Notes under the pieces: generated by a model
What the model was told of the DNA's origin: nothing
What the model saw: only the letters and a program-made list of their open reading frames with translations
Database searches by the model: none
Shown: positions 1 to 11,980 of the stretch, piece after piece
Position numbering within the stretch: the stretch's first letter is position 1
How the letters are laid out: every line of letters starts with the position of its first letter
Assembly (NCBI GenBank): GCA_001599755.1
Contig: BCHX01000006.1
Span: forward strand, 2,529,336-2,593,335
From: Gliomastix tumulicola
Lineage: Eukaryota > Ascomycota > Sordariomycetes > Hypocreales > Bionectriaceae
Length of the DNA stretch: 64,000 nt
Reading direction: 5' to 3'
Translations under genes and position numbers: made by a program

Positions 1-1711
1 TGCGATGACACCAGGGTCGTCCAATCTGGCGCAGGTCTGCGTTTTGCATCCAGACCCAGGCGACACCCCAGTAGATGTAGCCGAAAATGGCTGCAAACAC
101 GGCTCCCACGATAGCCAGGACTGCACTTGGTCAGTATGGGCGTCGATTTTCGAGGGTATAGGAGGGAGACTTACGAGTGGAAAAGGATGGAATGCACTGG
201 GAGATGATGAACGCAATGGTCCAGAAAGTCGCTATTGGATGTCAGTACTGCTGGGCTTATACGACCGACAACCAATTAGAATCATGAACTCGAAATAAAC
301 GCACCCAGAATACCGATACGGCTCAGCCAGCCCTTGAGGGTGTTCTCCGTGAGGTGTCGTCGATCATTGGCGAATATTCGCACCAGCACAAACCTGACCG
401 TCACCGCTGCGTACAGGGCGCCCAGGAGGATAACGGTGGGAGTAAAGAACCCGGAGATCAGAGGCTTGAGAGCACCAGTGAGGCTCTTCACCGCAGGAGA
501 CTGGATGTTCTCTCCGCCGATGCAACAGTACACGCACAGACCGTACAGCAGGAAGATGAAGTACTGCACGACCATGGACGTGTGAAGGGCCTTGGGGAAG
601 TCACTGTATCGGCGATTAGCAAAACCTGCCACCAGATCCTACGGGGGGGGAAGGGGTAAGAGGAGAGTACCGTGGCTCCTTCATCTCCGCGATAAAGGTC
701 GGGAAGGTGACTTGACCGATGAAAGCAAACGCCATGTTCAGAAACGAGATGACGATCGAGAGGACATTGGCAATCTTCTTCGGCCAAGGCGAGATGTCGG
801 GCCAGTTCTCAGGCGAGAGATCGGTTGTCAAGTTCAGACTGATCTCAGGCGAGATTACTGAGGTGACCTCTGGTATGATCTCGGGTGGCATGTCCAGCCT
901 GCCATCTCGGGACGCCTTTGTCGCCTTGTAGTGTATGCCTGCACCGACAATAGTCATGAGGATGCCCAGCAAGGTGAAGGCGACCGCGAAGAATGCCATC
1001 TTGGCGTGATACGACATCGAGGGGGGCATCGAGAGGCAGAAGCAGAAGAAGGCTCCGACGACACACCCGACCATTGTCGGGGAGAAGGTCACCGTATAGC
1101 CCTCGACCAACGACTCCAGAAGCTCGCCACACAGTTGGACATGCACTCCCATCACGGACTAATCAGGGGCACTGTTAGACTGGATCGTTTTTGTCCCGAA
1201 AAGCTGACACCGGGGGAAATTCCATCACACGTACGATGTTGTTGAGCACAAACATGCAGACTGTCAGCCAGTACCCGAACTTTGCATATCGACGGCCGAA
1301 GAGGAGCCTGCCGATGTCACAGACGTCCCGGACATCGCTGTGCCGGAGACAGAACCGCCACAGGATGTGGCTGGTGTAGCAGTACGTGATACCGATGAAG
1401 AACACGCTGCAGAGGGCCGGCACGATGCCCATCTCGGCGAACGCGGCCGGAAAGCTCATGATGGCCGCGCCGATGTACTCCGCCATCAGGAGGAAATTCG
1501 TCTTCTGCCAGGTGCAGGTCCGCTCCTTGTCGACGTATCGTTGTACCCCGTCGAGGCCCGGCTCCGGCTCCGACTCGACCTTGTCGATTCGGGGCGGGTT
1601 CGGCACGGGCGGGATTCCGCCGACATTGTCGAAGCCGGCCGTGATACCGGCGGAAACCCGTTCGAAGAAGCCACCAATGGCCGCGAAATCTGGGAGATTT
1701 ATGCCGAACAT
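1..1711 (-). CDS. Amino-acid transporter (AAAP/AVT type), C-terminus cut by the left window edge
   Basis: Polytopic membrane protein of the amino acid/auxin permease family, expected to carry neutral or other amino acids across the plasma or vacuolar membrane. Exons read on the minus strand: 1711-1235, 1158-671, 603-305, 231-175 and 120-1. The four introns (76, 67, 73 and 54 bp) have GT..AG ends and branch-like CTAAC/CTAAT/CTGAC boxes. After splicing all exons stay in one frame for about 480 residues. A hydrophilic N-terminus of about 75 residues precedes hydrophobic helices. The family-typical junction EMKEPR|DFPKA, where a loop enters the next helix, appears only when the 604-670 intron is removed, which fixes that intron. 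The start at 1711 is the first ATG. The gene continues beyond base 1, so its end is not visible. Family call is firm; the substrate is unknown. Confidence 0.85.
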
Positions 1712-2982
1712 GGTGTGATTGGGAATGGGTTTGTCCTGTACGAGGTAAAATGGGTTGGACAGCCCCCTTTATTAAATACCTTCAGTACCACGCCTCGGAA
1801 GGACGTTGCTCCTTTCTTGTTGAGACGGATTCCAAGAACGACGGGACAATAACAAACGTCCTTTGCTTGGTGTCTCGACGTCCCAACGTCCCAAAAGGTG
1901 GCTTGAGGTGGCTTTCTTGCGGCATTTTGTAAAACTCGTTACCATGGTACTGCGGGCTAAGTTTTCCGCCCGAGAAGAAAGAACATTTGGCGACAAGCTG
2001 ATAAGGTCTTGCTTTGACATGGGTACATGAAAGTATTTTGTCTCCTCCCCCCAAGGCTCGCCAGCTTTTGGATGGCGACTGTCCCCGCCACATCGACTTG
2101 GTAGTACGCCCACCGTACAGGCGTAGAGATCCTAAACAGTCGGTACTTTGACCTTGGGGCATTGGCATGCGAGGGGCTGGACGTTGGAGGAGTCTGCCCT
2201 GAAGATCGTGATGTGTTCACGAAACACAGGGCTGAGAGAATGAGCCACGAAATTCAGGAGAGTCAGATGACTAACGGAGAAATCTGTGACCGAAAAGAGA
2301 AAAGAAGGAGTACAGGATCGCCTCACCTCGGATCGAGCACGTCGTGTAACGACCTCGCATGTCAAGGACACAAATGACTGCTAAACAAACTCGTATTTAT
2401 CAAATCGAAATAACCCAAGATGTCAGAAGCCCAGGTTATCGCCGTACTCGGTCGATGATAGTCTATCATATACCGTAGAAACATACTTAGGACGAACATT
2501 ACAGCGGATGGTTCTGGTCGCCTAGTGCGTGCTGCTCAGTCGCTGTATGTCCATGATAAAGATCTATCACCTTGCCACACACAAATCGCTTACTTAAGGC
2601 GTTTCCTGGGATACCAGGCACAATATTGTGGGCAGCCGATGTTGTGCCGTGCATTTTGACTGTTCCTTGCTTTTTCGATCATACAAAAGAGGCTTTGTCC
2701 CATGCAGTCGAGTTGGTGGTACCGGAAGCCCGTTAACGTAGGAGTAGAATCAGATCATTTGCATGTGAAGCTATCTCGCTAATCCCTTCGATTGGTCATC
2801 GTAGAGCCTCATGATTATCCATGCAGCACAGAACATTGAGGCTGAAAATGCACAGCCTCGTGCAACATCCAGTCCAGTCTTGCGATGGACTCACCTTAGC
2901 GATCGGAGTATAAGAAGCCAGCCGCGCCTCGCATAGAGCCTTTTTCCAAGGTTGATTTCAGAAAACACACCTCACTTTGACC
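1712..2982. other. Intergenic region between divergent genes
   Basis: This holds the upstream regions of the transporter (leftward) and the small orphan gene (rightward). A TATA-like TTTATTAAATA lies near 1768-1778, about 60 bp before the transporter ATG. The ORFs here are short and overlap on both strands without domain or splice support. I see no gene. Confidence 0.5.
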
Positions 2983-3646
2983 ATGGAAGCCATGGAACCC
3001 ACTGCGATCGTCGGCCTCGTCGGCTGTGGCGTTACCTTCTTTGTCTTCGGTACCCAGATCATCGAAGCCATCCACAAGAAATACAACCCCCCAGCCACCC
3101 GCACCAAGAAAGCCATGATAGGTCTCAAATCCTCGATCCATATAATGGAAAAGCATATTGAGCTCATCTGTGATCTCCGATCCTCCACGAAGCACACCGT
3201 CCCCAAACAACTCGACAGCCTCCTCGCTGAATGTCAGCGGGCTGGCGCCAGCCTCTTGTCTCTGCTCAAGCGGATCAAAAAGAGCAGGAAGGCTGGCGGG
3301 AGGTTCCAGCGGCTAGGGATGGGACGGAGGATCCGCAGAACCCGAATCTGGCGGATGCAAAGGAAGCTGGACAAGTGCCAGAAGCTCGCCAAAGCTGAGC
3401 TCGATCTCCTCCTCGTGTTAGTTTGCCCAATGCAGATATACAGTGCACAAACTAATGCATTGCAGGAACAAGCATCTCAGCTTATTCAGCACAGGCAAGT
3501 CGCGAAACCTGCTGCCTGGCATTGTGGCACAATTCTGCGGCCTCAAACCGAGTCGAAATCTGAGCAAGTTTGACATGCTCAAGATCATTGATTCTCAGCA
3601 CAAGGCCTTGAGTATCTCTCAGCTCACAAAGAGTCTACGTGGATGA
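2983..3646 (+). CDS. Small orphan protein, 204 residues, with an N-terminal membrane-like helix
   Basis: Exons 2983-3416 and 3466-3646. The 49-bp intron has a GTTAGT donor, a CTAAT branch box and a TTGCAG acceptor. An alternative donor two bases upstream would keep the first reading frame, but GTTAGT is the better site and gives the longer downstream reading. I start at 2983 because ACCATGG is a strong start context. Visible features: a hydrophobic helix at residues 7-25 (AIVGLVGCGVTFFVFG), helical Leu-rich stretches (40-90), and an Arg/Lys-rich patch around 105-130. The layout recalls the helical N-terminal domains found at the front of fungal NACHT/STAND proteins, but there is no nucleotide-binding domain. 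Function unknown; expression unproven. Confidence 0.55.
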
Positions 3647-5014
3647 GACTATGACATGGGCAGTGAGATTGATATGGAGGATATTGAGGAGCCCGTACTG
3701 CCAGATCTGGTTCTATAGCAAAGGGAAGCCGTTGGGTTTGAGACAGACCAGTTGTCATCTTCAACATGAGACATCTTTGGTCATAAAGGGGGAAAGGAAT
3801 TGAATTTACGTCCTTATCACAGGAAGATTTCAAATAAGTATATCTCTCTAATTGATCGTGCGTGGAAACTCATGCCAGCATTTGACTGCTGTCGGGGCGG
3901 GATCGAATTTATGTATGATTCAGTGCTCAGGACCGTAATACAGGCAGCAACCCCTCCCCCCTATGATTCACATAATACGACGCAGAAAGCCTTGTGAAGC
4001 GTTCGGAGGCCTCATATCGCTACTGCTACCAGTGACAGGGGAGTTACAGGAAAGTCACAAGATATGCACCCGAGAAAGATATTGTAGGTGCATAGCAAAG
4101 ATTTCATACCTGTATCCATACCTTTAAACAGATCACGAGCGCTAAAACTTCACGGGTATCACTCAATCTGACTGGTCACTGCATGCCTCAACGTTTTGCT
4201 AAATACCTATTATTCACTCATTAGACAAGCAAGATTTCCTCTAGTATGCCACCCACTCCTTATCTCGTTCTACTGACTTCATAATGCAGATAGATGTATC
4301 CCCCTTGTGCTCGATTACATTAGCTCTTACTACATCGGATACAATACCCTCCAGTAGCATCTACGAGCATCCTCAACCGGCAATTATCCCCTTGCGACCT
4401 CCACTTCGAATGCCCTCATATTTCGTACGCTTTATTGGCTCCCTGATCCGGTTTCCATCGTCTTTGGACTACGGGCACTCTTGGCGAGGACAAGACTGGG
4501 GCTGAGTATTCAGACGTTGCGTGGACAAGTCCAGTACGGGATCCTTCCACCATACCGTACAGACCTTCGGTATGAGAGCGTAGTCTCAATCTGGCCAACG
4601 ATCTCACTAATTGTTTGACTTGGCGTCAGTATAAGAGTGGTTATAAGCATAGTGGGATCTGCAGCACTATGCCTGCCTCAGCGTCTGCTTGGCACCCCAA
4701 GCTTACACCATCGGAGATATGTGGCCACTGCTTATTCCGAGGTCGACCGCCGACACGTGAAATGATCATATATGTCCGAGAGGCTGTGCTTCGGAGCTTC
4801 GACATCTTGCCTTGTCCTGTAAGTCCTCAAATCCTTGGACGATTGAGATTATGTTGGCAATATGATAGTTTATTACGCGTCGCAATGGGGTTCAAGTCTC
4901 CGAAGAAATGTATATAAGGCCAGCTTGGTCTGCGAGGAACGGAGCTCCAGATAGACTGCACCACAGCAACAGCTATCCATTGAGACATTCAGCTTGCCGA
5001 AAAAAAATACGATC
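3647..5014. other. Intergenic region upstream of the GMC oxidoreductase gene
   Basis: No coherent coding sequence. The right end carries the promoter of the oxidoreductase. The rest is AT-rich without clear repeats. Confidence 0.5.
4911..4918 (+). promoter_or_regulatory. TATA box of the GMC oxidoreductase gene
   Basis: TATATAAG lies about 100 bp upstream of the ATG at 5015, a usual distance for a fungal TATA element with a short leader. Confidence 0.55.
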
Positions 5015-7228
5015 ATGAAACTTCTTCCTTTCATTTCGGGCGTTGGACTCGCCGCAGCAGCCGCCTGCAACGCCTCATACGACTATGTTGTGGTTGGTGC
5101 AGGTCCTGGCGGAGGGACTCTTGCGTGAGATCTCCTACCTTTTTTGCAACGGAAGCCGAACCGAAAACCAACTGACTATAACAGCGCCAACTTGGCTCGT
5201 GAGGGCTATTCGGTGTTTCTCATTGAGGCTGGCGATAACACGGGCGACTCCTTGATGCAATCTATTCCAGCTTGGTAAGGCTCGCACCCAATACCCTCTT
5301 CTCTGATCCAAGGTGACTGATGTCTGTCCAGGGCAAACATGAATGTCGAGAATCCAGGCATGGGATGGGGTTTCTTCGTATCCCACTACCTGAACGAGAC
5401 TCAGGAGTACCGCGACCGCTACTACAGCTACCGTATGCCAAATGGGTCTCTCTACACTGGACTTGATCCTCCTGCAGGCTCAGAGCCGTAAGTCCGAGTG
5501 GTAAGAGTTTTCATAGCTTCTTCAACTGACATTCCTCATCAAGACTTGGGATCTACTATCCTCGAGGCTCGACCGTCGGAGGCTCAATGGTTGCGAATGC
5601 CATGAACTTCATGATGCCTCCGGACAGCAACTGGGAGTACATCGCCGACTTGACCGGAGATGACGCGTGGCGCCCCGAAGAGATGCGTCGATACTTTGAA
5701 GAGCTCGAGAGGGCAGTCTACTTGGACCCGGAGTCCAACCCAGATCACGGCTACGACGGCTACATCACGGTAAGACCAACGGACATTCAGTCCTGCACAA
5801 CGCGGACGCTCACATCCCTAGGCGAACCAAAACAACATCACCTATGTCACAAGCCGCCCCGGCGTCACTCGCGTCGTGAGGAACGCACTCTCCGAGGTCG
5901 AGGGCGTTCATAACGCCACCGAGGAAGAGATCGTCCGCCTCATGCAGAGGGATGTCAACAGCGCTGATCCTGCCCGCTTCGAGCGAGAGGGCATCTTCCA
6001 GACAGTCCTCAACATTGATGAGAACCGCCGGCGCAGCAGCCCTTACAACTACATCGCCGAGACGCTGGCGGCTAGGGCTGAGGACGGCTCGCCGATGTAC
6101 CCTCTCACCCTGAGCACGCATTCGCTCGCTAGCAAGGTGCTTTTCGACACGACAGAGGGTCGACCCCGTGCCATCGGTGTTGAGTATCTTGTGGGGACGC
6201 AGCTGTATCAAGCGGACCATGCTTACGACGAGTCTGCCGAAGCGGAGGTCAGAACTGTCACCGCAAAGAAGGAGGTCATCGTTGCCGGAGGTGCCTTCAA
6301 CACGCCCCAGATCCTCAAGCTCAGCGGCGTTGGCCCCCGAGCCGAACTAGAGGAACATGGTATCCCAGTGCTTGTCGACCTTCCTTCTGTGGTTAGTTGC
6401 TCTTCCTGCCCCCGACTTCGATGGACAACTCTGACACTACGACAGGGCGAGTACCTCCGCGACAACTACGAGGCAGGAATCCACGTCAATGCCGCCATCC
6501 CGTGGGAGAATAACCCCATGGCCGGCTGCCTCTTCAATCCCAACGGCACCCCCGAGGAAGATCCCTGCCTCGCACAGTGGCTCGACGGCTACGGGCCCTA
6601 CGGCCAAGGCTCGGCCCCGATCTTCATGACCCTCCGCAGCAGCGAAGCCGAGACGGCCGATTCTGACACGATCGTCTTCGGTGGCGCCTCGACCGTCTTT
6701 GACGGACACTTCCCCGGCTTCAGCCGCGCCCGCTGGCCGCCGGAGTCTTTCTTCTTCGCCATCGTCGACATGCAGAGCGGCGAGCAGAACGGCTACGTCC
6801 GACTCCGATCGGCAGACCCGCGTCACCAGCCCGAGATTCACCTCGACTTCTACCCCGAGGGCGAGGGCGGCGACACCGACATCCGCACCCTGGCCGATGG
6901 GACGAGACGGCTCCTGGAGATCCTGCAGATGACGGGCGAGCCGTACCTCCCACTGGAGGTTGTCTCGCCCCCCAGTGATGTGTCGATCGAGCAGAGCATC
7001 CGCGATCACTCGTGGAGCCACCACGTTACGAGCAGCTGCCGCATGGGACCGCGCGACAACGGCGACTATTGCGTCGACTCCAAGTTCCGAGTCAATGGCG
7101 TCGGTGGTCTCCGTGTCGTGGATGGTTCCATCTTTCCCATTTCCCCTGGAGGCTTCCCTGGCAGTTCGACTGCCACGATCAGCCGCAAGGCGTTCTACGA
7201 TATCATCGCGGCAGCAAAGGAGGACTGA
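5015..7228 (+). CDS. Secreted GMC-family FAD oxidoreductase, 644 residues
   Basis: Glucose-methanol-choline flavoenzyme (CAZy AA3-like), expected to oxidise an alcohol, aryl alcohol or sugar outside the cell. Exons: 5015-5124, 5185-5274, 5332-5487, 5544-5769, 5822-6391 and 6446-7228; the five introns are 52-60 bp. Residues 1-18 form a signal peptide. The ADP-binding motif is G28-x-G30-x2-G33, followed by the GMC boxes PRGSTVGGS and GAFNTPQILKLSGVGP. The C-terminal block around 571-644 carries HHVTSSCRMG, with H577 as the likely catalytic histidine. At the second catalytic position, usually His or Asn, the sequence reads PGGFPG, so a Phe (about residue 621) replaces it. Length is normal for the family. 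A flanking TATA box supports the start. The substrate cannot be read from the sequence. Confidence 0.9.
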
Positions 7229-7819
7229 GGTCGCACTTAGGATAGGCAGACAAGGCTTATTCAAGATGAGGTCTTGGGGATCGTATACTAGGACCAGCAA
7301 GCGGTAGCAAGTGTCAGATAAGTAGACAAGAGAAAATTGGATCTCAATTCCTCACGACTCGCAGGCGATGACAGCTATGGGGTCTATCAGGGGGAATATT
7401 ACATACGTGCTTAACAATGGAGCATAATAATCAAGCCAAATTGGTTGGGAGATGTCATGGAGGTAAATCCCCGTCACTTTTCATGTGTTGATAACAAGAG
7501 CTGGAAGTAACTCACCATTTGATTGCAAGCTCAACTGCGCACCGGCTTTGTTTAATTACTTCACTCTAAACTCAACAAATCCAATATCCAATTTTCTCCA
7601 TTGGAAGTACTTGCGATTCAGAGAAGAACTCAATGCAATTGGAAGCTTTCGTCCCGTTCGTGCTGCTGGTCTAGGGTAAGTGCAACGCCTCCAACCGTTT
7701 GCCCCACATGCAACCTCAAACTGGAAAATCTTCAAGCATCTCCCCCAATCCAAAATATTAGAAGCCCATTGAAGCCCTCAGCCCCCCCTCAACACCACAG
7801 CCAGCCACGTCATGACAGT
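7229..7819. other. Intergenic region between GMC oxidoreductase and Pus1
   Basis: 3' region of the oxidoreductase and promoter/leader of Pus1. An out-of-frame ATG at 7812, eight bases before the Pus1 start, opens a 61-codon ORF that overlaps the beginning of Pus1. No separate gene is seen. Confidence 0.5.
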
Positions 7820-9719
7820 ATGGCAGACAATCAGGACGCTTCTGCCTCGAACGCTCCGGCCGTGGACGGCCGCGCCGGAGACGACACGTCTGGAGTTTCC
7901 GAGGGCCGAGCTTTCAAAAATCCTCGACAGAGTGGGCGCACACGCGGCAGGGGAGGGAAGGAGAGGAATAAGGGCCGCGGTGCCTGGCAGTAGGTGATGT
8001 TTGATCCCAATCCTGTGCATTTAACAAACGCCTGTGGCCCAAGAGCTGACTGGAGGGGCCAGACGCGATGCGAGGGGCGAGAATCTAAAGCGGCGACCCG
8101 ACAATGGCGACTGGCGCGACACGAAGCGGCGCAAGGTCGTCGACCCGGACAACAGCGCGGGCATCCAGTACTCGAAAGAAGAGATCGACGCGGAGCAGAA
8201 GCGCCCGAAGCGCAAGGTGGCCGTCATGGTCGGATACTCGGGCACGGGGTACAAGGGCATGCAGGTCAACAACGACGAGCCGACGATCGAGCGAGACCTG
8301 TTCCGGGCCTTCATTGCCGCGGGCGCCATCTCCAAGGCCAACGCCGACGACCCGCGCAAGGTCAGCCTTGTGCGCTGCGCGCGGACTGATAAGGGTGTGC
8401 ATGCGGCGGGCAACGTCATCAGCCTGAAGCTCATCATCGAGGACGAGGATATCGTCCCCAAGATCAACGAGGCCCTGCCTGCGCAGATCCGCGTCTGGGG
8501 TATCGAGCGGACGAACAATGCGTTCAGCTGCTACCAGGGCTGCGACTCACGGTGGTACGAGTATCTGATGCCGAGCTACAGCCTGCTGCCCCCGCACCCA
8601 CAGACGTACCTGGGCAAGATGGTCCAGGAATACGCCCAGAAGCACGGCGTCGAGGACGACTTGAAACAGCGGTTTGCGGACGTAGAGACCTTCTGGGAGG
8701 AGGTGGAAGAGAAACACATCAAGCCGGTTCTCGACTCATTAGATCCTAAGACGAGAGCCAAGGTCCTGGAGCGAATGCACGATGAGGCCGCTGCTGCCGA
8801 GGCGGCGGCTGAGGAGGGTGACCAGAAAGAACCTACTCCCCAGCCGGAGTCGGTCAAGTTCAGGGACGTGGATGCCGACCCTTCCCTTGCCCCGGGGTCG
8901 AAGCAGCCCAAGGGCCGCACTCTCACACCGTTGGACTTCGCCCTCCGCGATATCAAGCTCGCATACGTCGGCGCCAAGAGGCGATACCGCATCTCCCCTG
9001 ACCGCCTGGCCCGCCTGCAAGAGGTCCTCGACCTGTACACTGGCACGCGCAACTTCCACAACTACACGGTGCAGAAGTCGCCCCTGGACCCGTCAGCAAA
9101 ACGACACATCAAGTCGTTTGTCGTCAACCCGAAGCCCATCATCATCGGCGACACCGAGTGGCTGTCGCTCAAGGTGCACGGGCAGAGCTTCATGATGCAC
9201 CAGATTCGCAAGATGGTCGGGCTGGCAAGCCTGGTCGTGCGGTGCGGGACACCCGCAGAGCGGGTCACGGAAAGCTACGGCAAGCAGAAGATAGCGATCC
9301 CCAAGGCCCCGGGGCTGGGTTTGCTGCTCGAGCGGCCTGTGTTCGAGTCGTACAATAAGAAGGCGACAGAGCAGCTTGGCAAGGAGACGATTGACTTCTC
9401 CAAGTATGAGGAGAAGTTGGAGGCGTTCAAGCAGGAGCACATCTACAACCGCATCTTTGACGTTGAGGAGCAGGAGCATGCGTAAGTTTTCTTCTTTTTT
9501 CTACCCACCCTCTGCGTTGTGGCTAGAACTATTAGCTAACCAGACACCAGGTTCCATACCTTCTTCCAGCAGATCGACCAGTTCAGGCAGAACCACTTCC
9601 TCTGGGTGACAGCAGGCGGTATCAGCGTTTCTCAGATCAACAACAAGGAAGAGCAAGCCAAGGTGGACAAGGAGCTAGGCGACGAAAGCGAGGAGGACCC
9701 AGAGGGTGGTGAGGGCTAG
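7820..9719 (+). CDS. pus1: tRNA pseudouridine synthase Pus1 (TruA family), 585 residues
   Basis: Converts uridine to pseudouridine in tRNAs and probably some other RNAs, mainly in the nucleus. Exons: 7820-7989, 8063-9481 and 9551-9719. The first intron (73 bp) must end at the CCAG before 8063, because only that acceptor, behind a CTGAC branch box, joins the Arg/Gly-rich N-terminus to the catalytic frame. The active-site block RCARTDKGVHA holds the catalytic Asp, and the downstream blocks YRYLxP-like (YEYLMPSY) and FMMHQIRKM fit Pus1. Residues 30-75 are basic with KRRK-type nuclear signals. An acidic Ala/Glu-rich insert at about 235-275 is common in fungal forms. The tail is acidic. Housekeeping gene with high-GC codon use. 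Confidence 0.93.
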
Positions 9720-9797
9720 AAGCCCTATGTAGATACAATAGAAAGTCACATTAGAATCGTAAGGAATAGTGCCTTACTCGTTCGTGCACGCCGGCAA

Positions 9798-10360
9798 CTA
9801 CCTCTTGACCTCGAGCGGTTCCCATGTCCCGCCATTCTCCTCTGCTAGCTTCGCCATCCGTGCGGATTCCAACTCGCCCAGTAATCGGGATACCCCGCTT
9901 ACGTCCTTATTGATCTGCTCCTCCTTGGCCCTCCTGTGCGGATCATTCTTGCCCAGCGGTCCGAACACCCACAGCTCCTTCATTTTCCGTGATAGTGTGA
10001 GAAGCTCCTTTACGGAGGAGTACTAGGTAGAGAGTGGTAAGCGTCCATGTGCAAAACCTCGCATTGGAGAGTTCTTAGGCGCGTCCAAAGGGGTTTCCGG
10101 AGAAATCGAACTCACCAGACCGTCGAATTCCATCCGCATGGAGATGCCGGCCACGGCGATGGCCTCGGGCTTTTCGTTTGTGCGCTCGCCCTCGGCCTGG
10201 ATGGTGGCGAGCTTCATGAGCTCCAGGTAGCGGGTGAGGATGTCTGCTACCAGCCTGTCATGGGTATCTTGAGGTCTTGTGTCAGCTTGGCATGTCAGTG
10301 TACTGGTCCAATACGCGACGCACCCATGAGATTGGCCGAAGCCGGCTGTGGTCGGTCCAT
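9798..10360 (-). CDS. med22: Mediator complex subunit 22 (Med22/Srb6), 137 residues
   Basis: Small subunit of the Mediator head module that helps RNA polymerase II initiation in the nucleus. Exons on the minus strand: 10360-10324, 10267-10116 and 10022-9798; introns are 56 and 93 bp with GT..AG ends. The spliced protein starts MDRPQPASANLM and is almost entirely helical. It contains a Met/Arg helix, then SSVKELLTLSRKMKELWVFGPLG, whose LSRKMKELWVFG core is the signature of fungal Med22. The three exons join in frame only with these splice sites. It is convergent with Pus1, with about 80 bp between the stop codons. The family call rests on remembered motif similarity and on length, which matches fungal Med22 (about 130-145 residues). 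Confidence 0.75.
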
Positions 10361-10881
10361 GATGTCCCGGTTATGGCGAGGCTTGTGATCTGGAGGTTGA
10401 TGTCTCGAGGCTCAATTGGCGGTGTGACGGCGCGATCATCTGTCATCAAGGGAGGCAATATTGAGTACAGTCATCCGAGCGGATAAATAACTCTCGCCGT
10501 GTCGCGCGGGAAGCCTCGTCGTGGTGTCTGTGTGATGAAGATTAATGTCTGTGTTCGTCTCGGCGGCTTTGTTTGAGTTGAGGTTGGGTCCAGTGCCGCA
10601 GGCAGAAGAAATGTGGGGGCGGGGTCAGTCACATCGCCAGCTGCTTTAATCGATCTCCAGCTTCAACAAGGAGACAGAGAGTTATAGAGACAGGTCTCGA
10701 GCATTATATACTAATATTATGTACGATTCTAAAGCAATGCCAGTCTATATACCAGCGCCAAACTCCGAGTTTATGTTGTCCCTTATGGCCCATCCTGTGC
10801 CCTTCCTTCTAATAGATGTAGTATACAACCCTTATAGATGCATCCAAATAGCAACAAAATCCAGCATAAATGCACCGTAGA
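10361..10881. other. Intergenic region: Med22 promoter and DUF3431 gene 3' end
   Basis: Both flanking genes read leftward. The stretch includes AT-rich sequence around 10690-10850. No gene or repeat is seen. Confidence 0.45.
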
Positions 10882-11980
10882 TCAGGGATCGCCGACCCAG
10901 CCCCTATCCTCGTTGTCCCATCCGATCTTCGGCCACCCTTTAGGCAGCGTCGACCACGGAGGGAGCGTGTACTGGCCGTCGCACTTGTCTTGGTCGCATC
11001 GCATATCGCACAGGCCGTAGAGTCGGCAGTAGCAGTCGCCGGCGGCCGGGCAGTGGACGGGTTCCTTTCCGAAGATGACTGGAAGAGAAGTACCTTGTTA
11101 GCTTCACCTTGTATCTCCATCGTAGGATATCGACTTACTGTGCCAGGAATACTCCAGCACCCTCCCGCTCAGGTCATCCCCCAGCGCCGCCTTGGTCAGC
11201 CACTGCCTGTACGCGACGTAGTCCTCCCGTGGCCTGCTGCGCACCGTCTCCCTCGTCACGGCGAACTGGGAGCAGCACGTCACGCCAATCACGGCCGGGA
11301 CCGGGGCGCCGGGGAACAGCTCCTCGAACGCCGTCTTGTACACGTGCTTGGCGTGAACCGGCTCCTCGCCCTCGGGCTGGTGGTCGTCCTCGAGGGGCTT
11401 GATCTCGGAGGGGCAGCCGAGCACCCAGGCGCAGCGCAGGTTGACGTAGCCCTGCTCGCGGAGGTAGTCGAGGCGGAAGCGCTGGAGGAGCGGGAGGGAG
11501 TCGTAGTTGGGGTCGTCGTTGTGCCACTGGAAGCGCTCGGCGTGGTGGAAGATGACGTTGCCGGGGAGGGTGTCGTATCGGTCGATGATGTATCTGCTTT
11601 AGCTGTCAGCTGCCTGATGTTCCCAGCGAAAGGGATCTTATTCTGGGGAAAACGTACGTGAGAAACACCATGGCCTCCCTTCCCTTGTTCACCGGCACGG
11701 TCAGCGCCGACTTGGGATCGTCGACCACATAGATGCTCTTCTTCCAGTGCGTCAGGTAGTTGTCCAACCACGTCACGTTCTCCTTGGTCATGCTGGCCAC
11801 CACCAGCTCGACGCTGTCCTCCCCCAGCACCTCGACCGGCTCGTCGCTGGACACATGGATATTTGGGGTCTGCCGCCGGCCGGTCGGGAAGAGCACGTCG
11901 CCGTAGAAGATGAAGAGGAAGACAGCACAGCACACAAAGACGAGCAGGTTGGTGCGCTGCCGGCCCCTCCAGGTCGCCAT
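10882..11980 (-). CDS. DUF3431 family type II membrane protein, 324 residues
   Basis: Conserved fungal protein of unknown function with glycosyltransferase-like topology. Exons on the minus strand: 11980-11658, 11593-11139 and 11078-10882; introns are 64 and 60 bp. The start at 11980 has a perfect GCCGCCATGG context; a longer reading from 12052 lacks an ATG. A short basic N-terminus is followed by one membrane helix (LLVFVCCAVFLFIFYG), so the bulk probably lies in the secretory lumen. DUF3431 hallmarks are visible: ELVVASM, WVLGCPSEIKPL, TCCSQFAVTRE and WHIIFGK near the end. The last exon, rich in Cys (CYCRLYGLCDMRC), is recovered only by using the CCAG acceptor at 11079. Biochemical role unknown. 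Confidence 0.85.

Noticed and set aside
640..670. Roughly 31-bp intron GTACTC..CGTAG in the transporter gene
   Set aside because: Too short, and it leads into the wrong frame. The 67-bp intron 604-670 with the same donor restores the conserved EMKEPRDFPKA block.
4881..4900. tRNA-like GTTCAAGTC box
   Set aside because: No matching acceptor stem, D-loop or anticodon arm; it lies in the GMC promoter.
6437..7300. 287-codon minus-strand ORF antisense to the GMC gene
   Set aside because: Shadow frame; the sense strand carries the GMC signatures.
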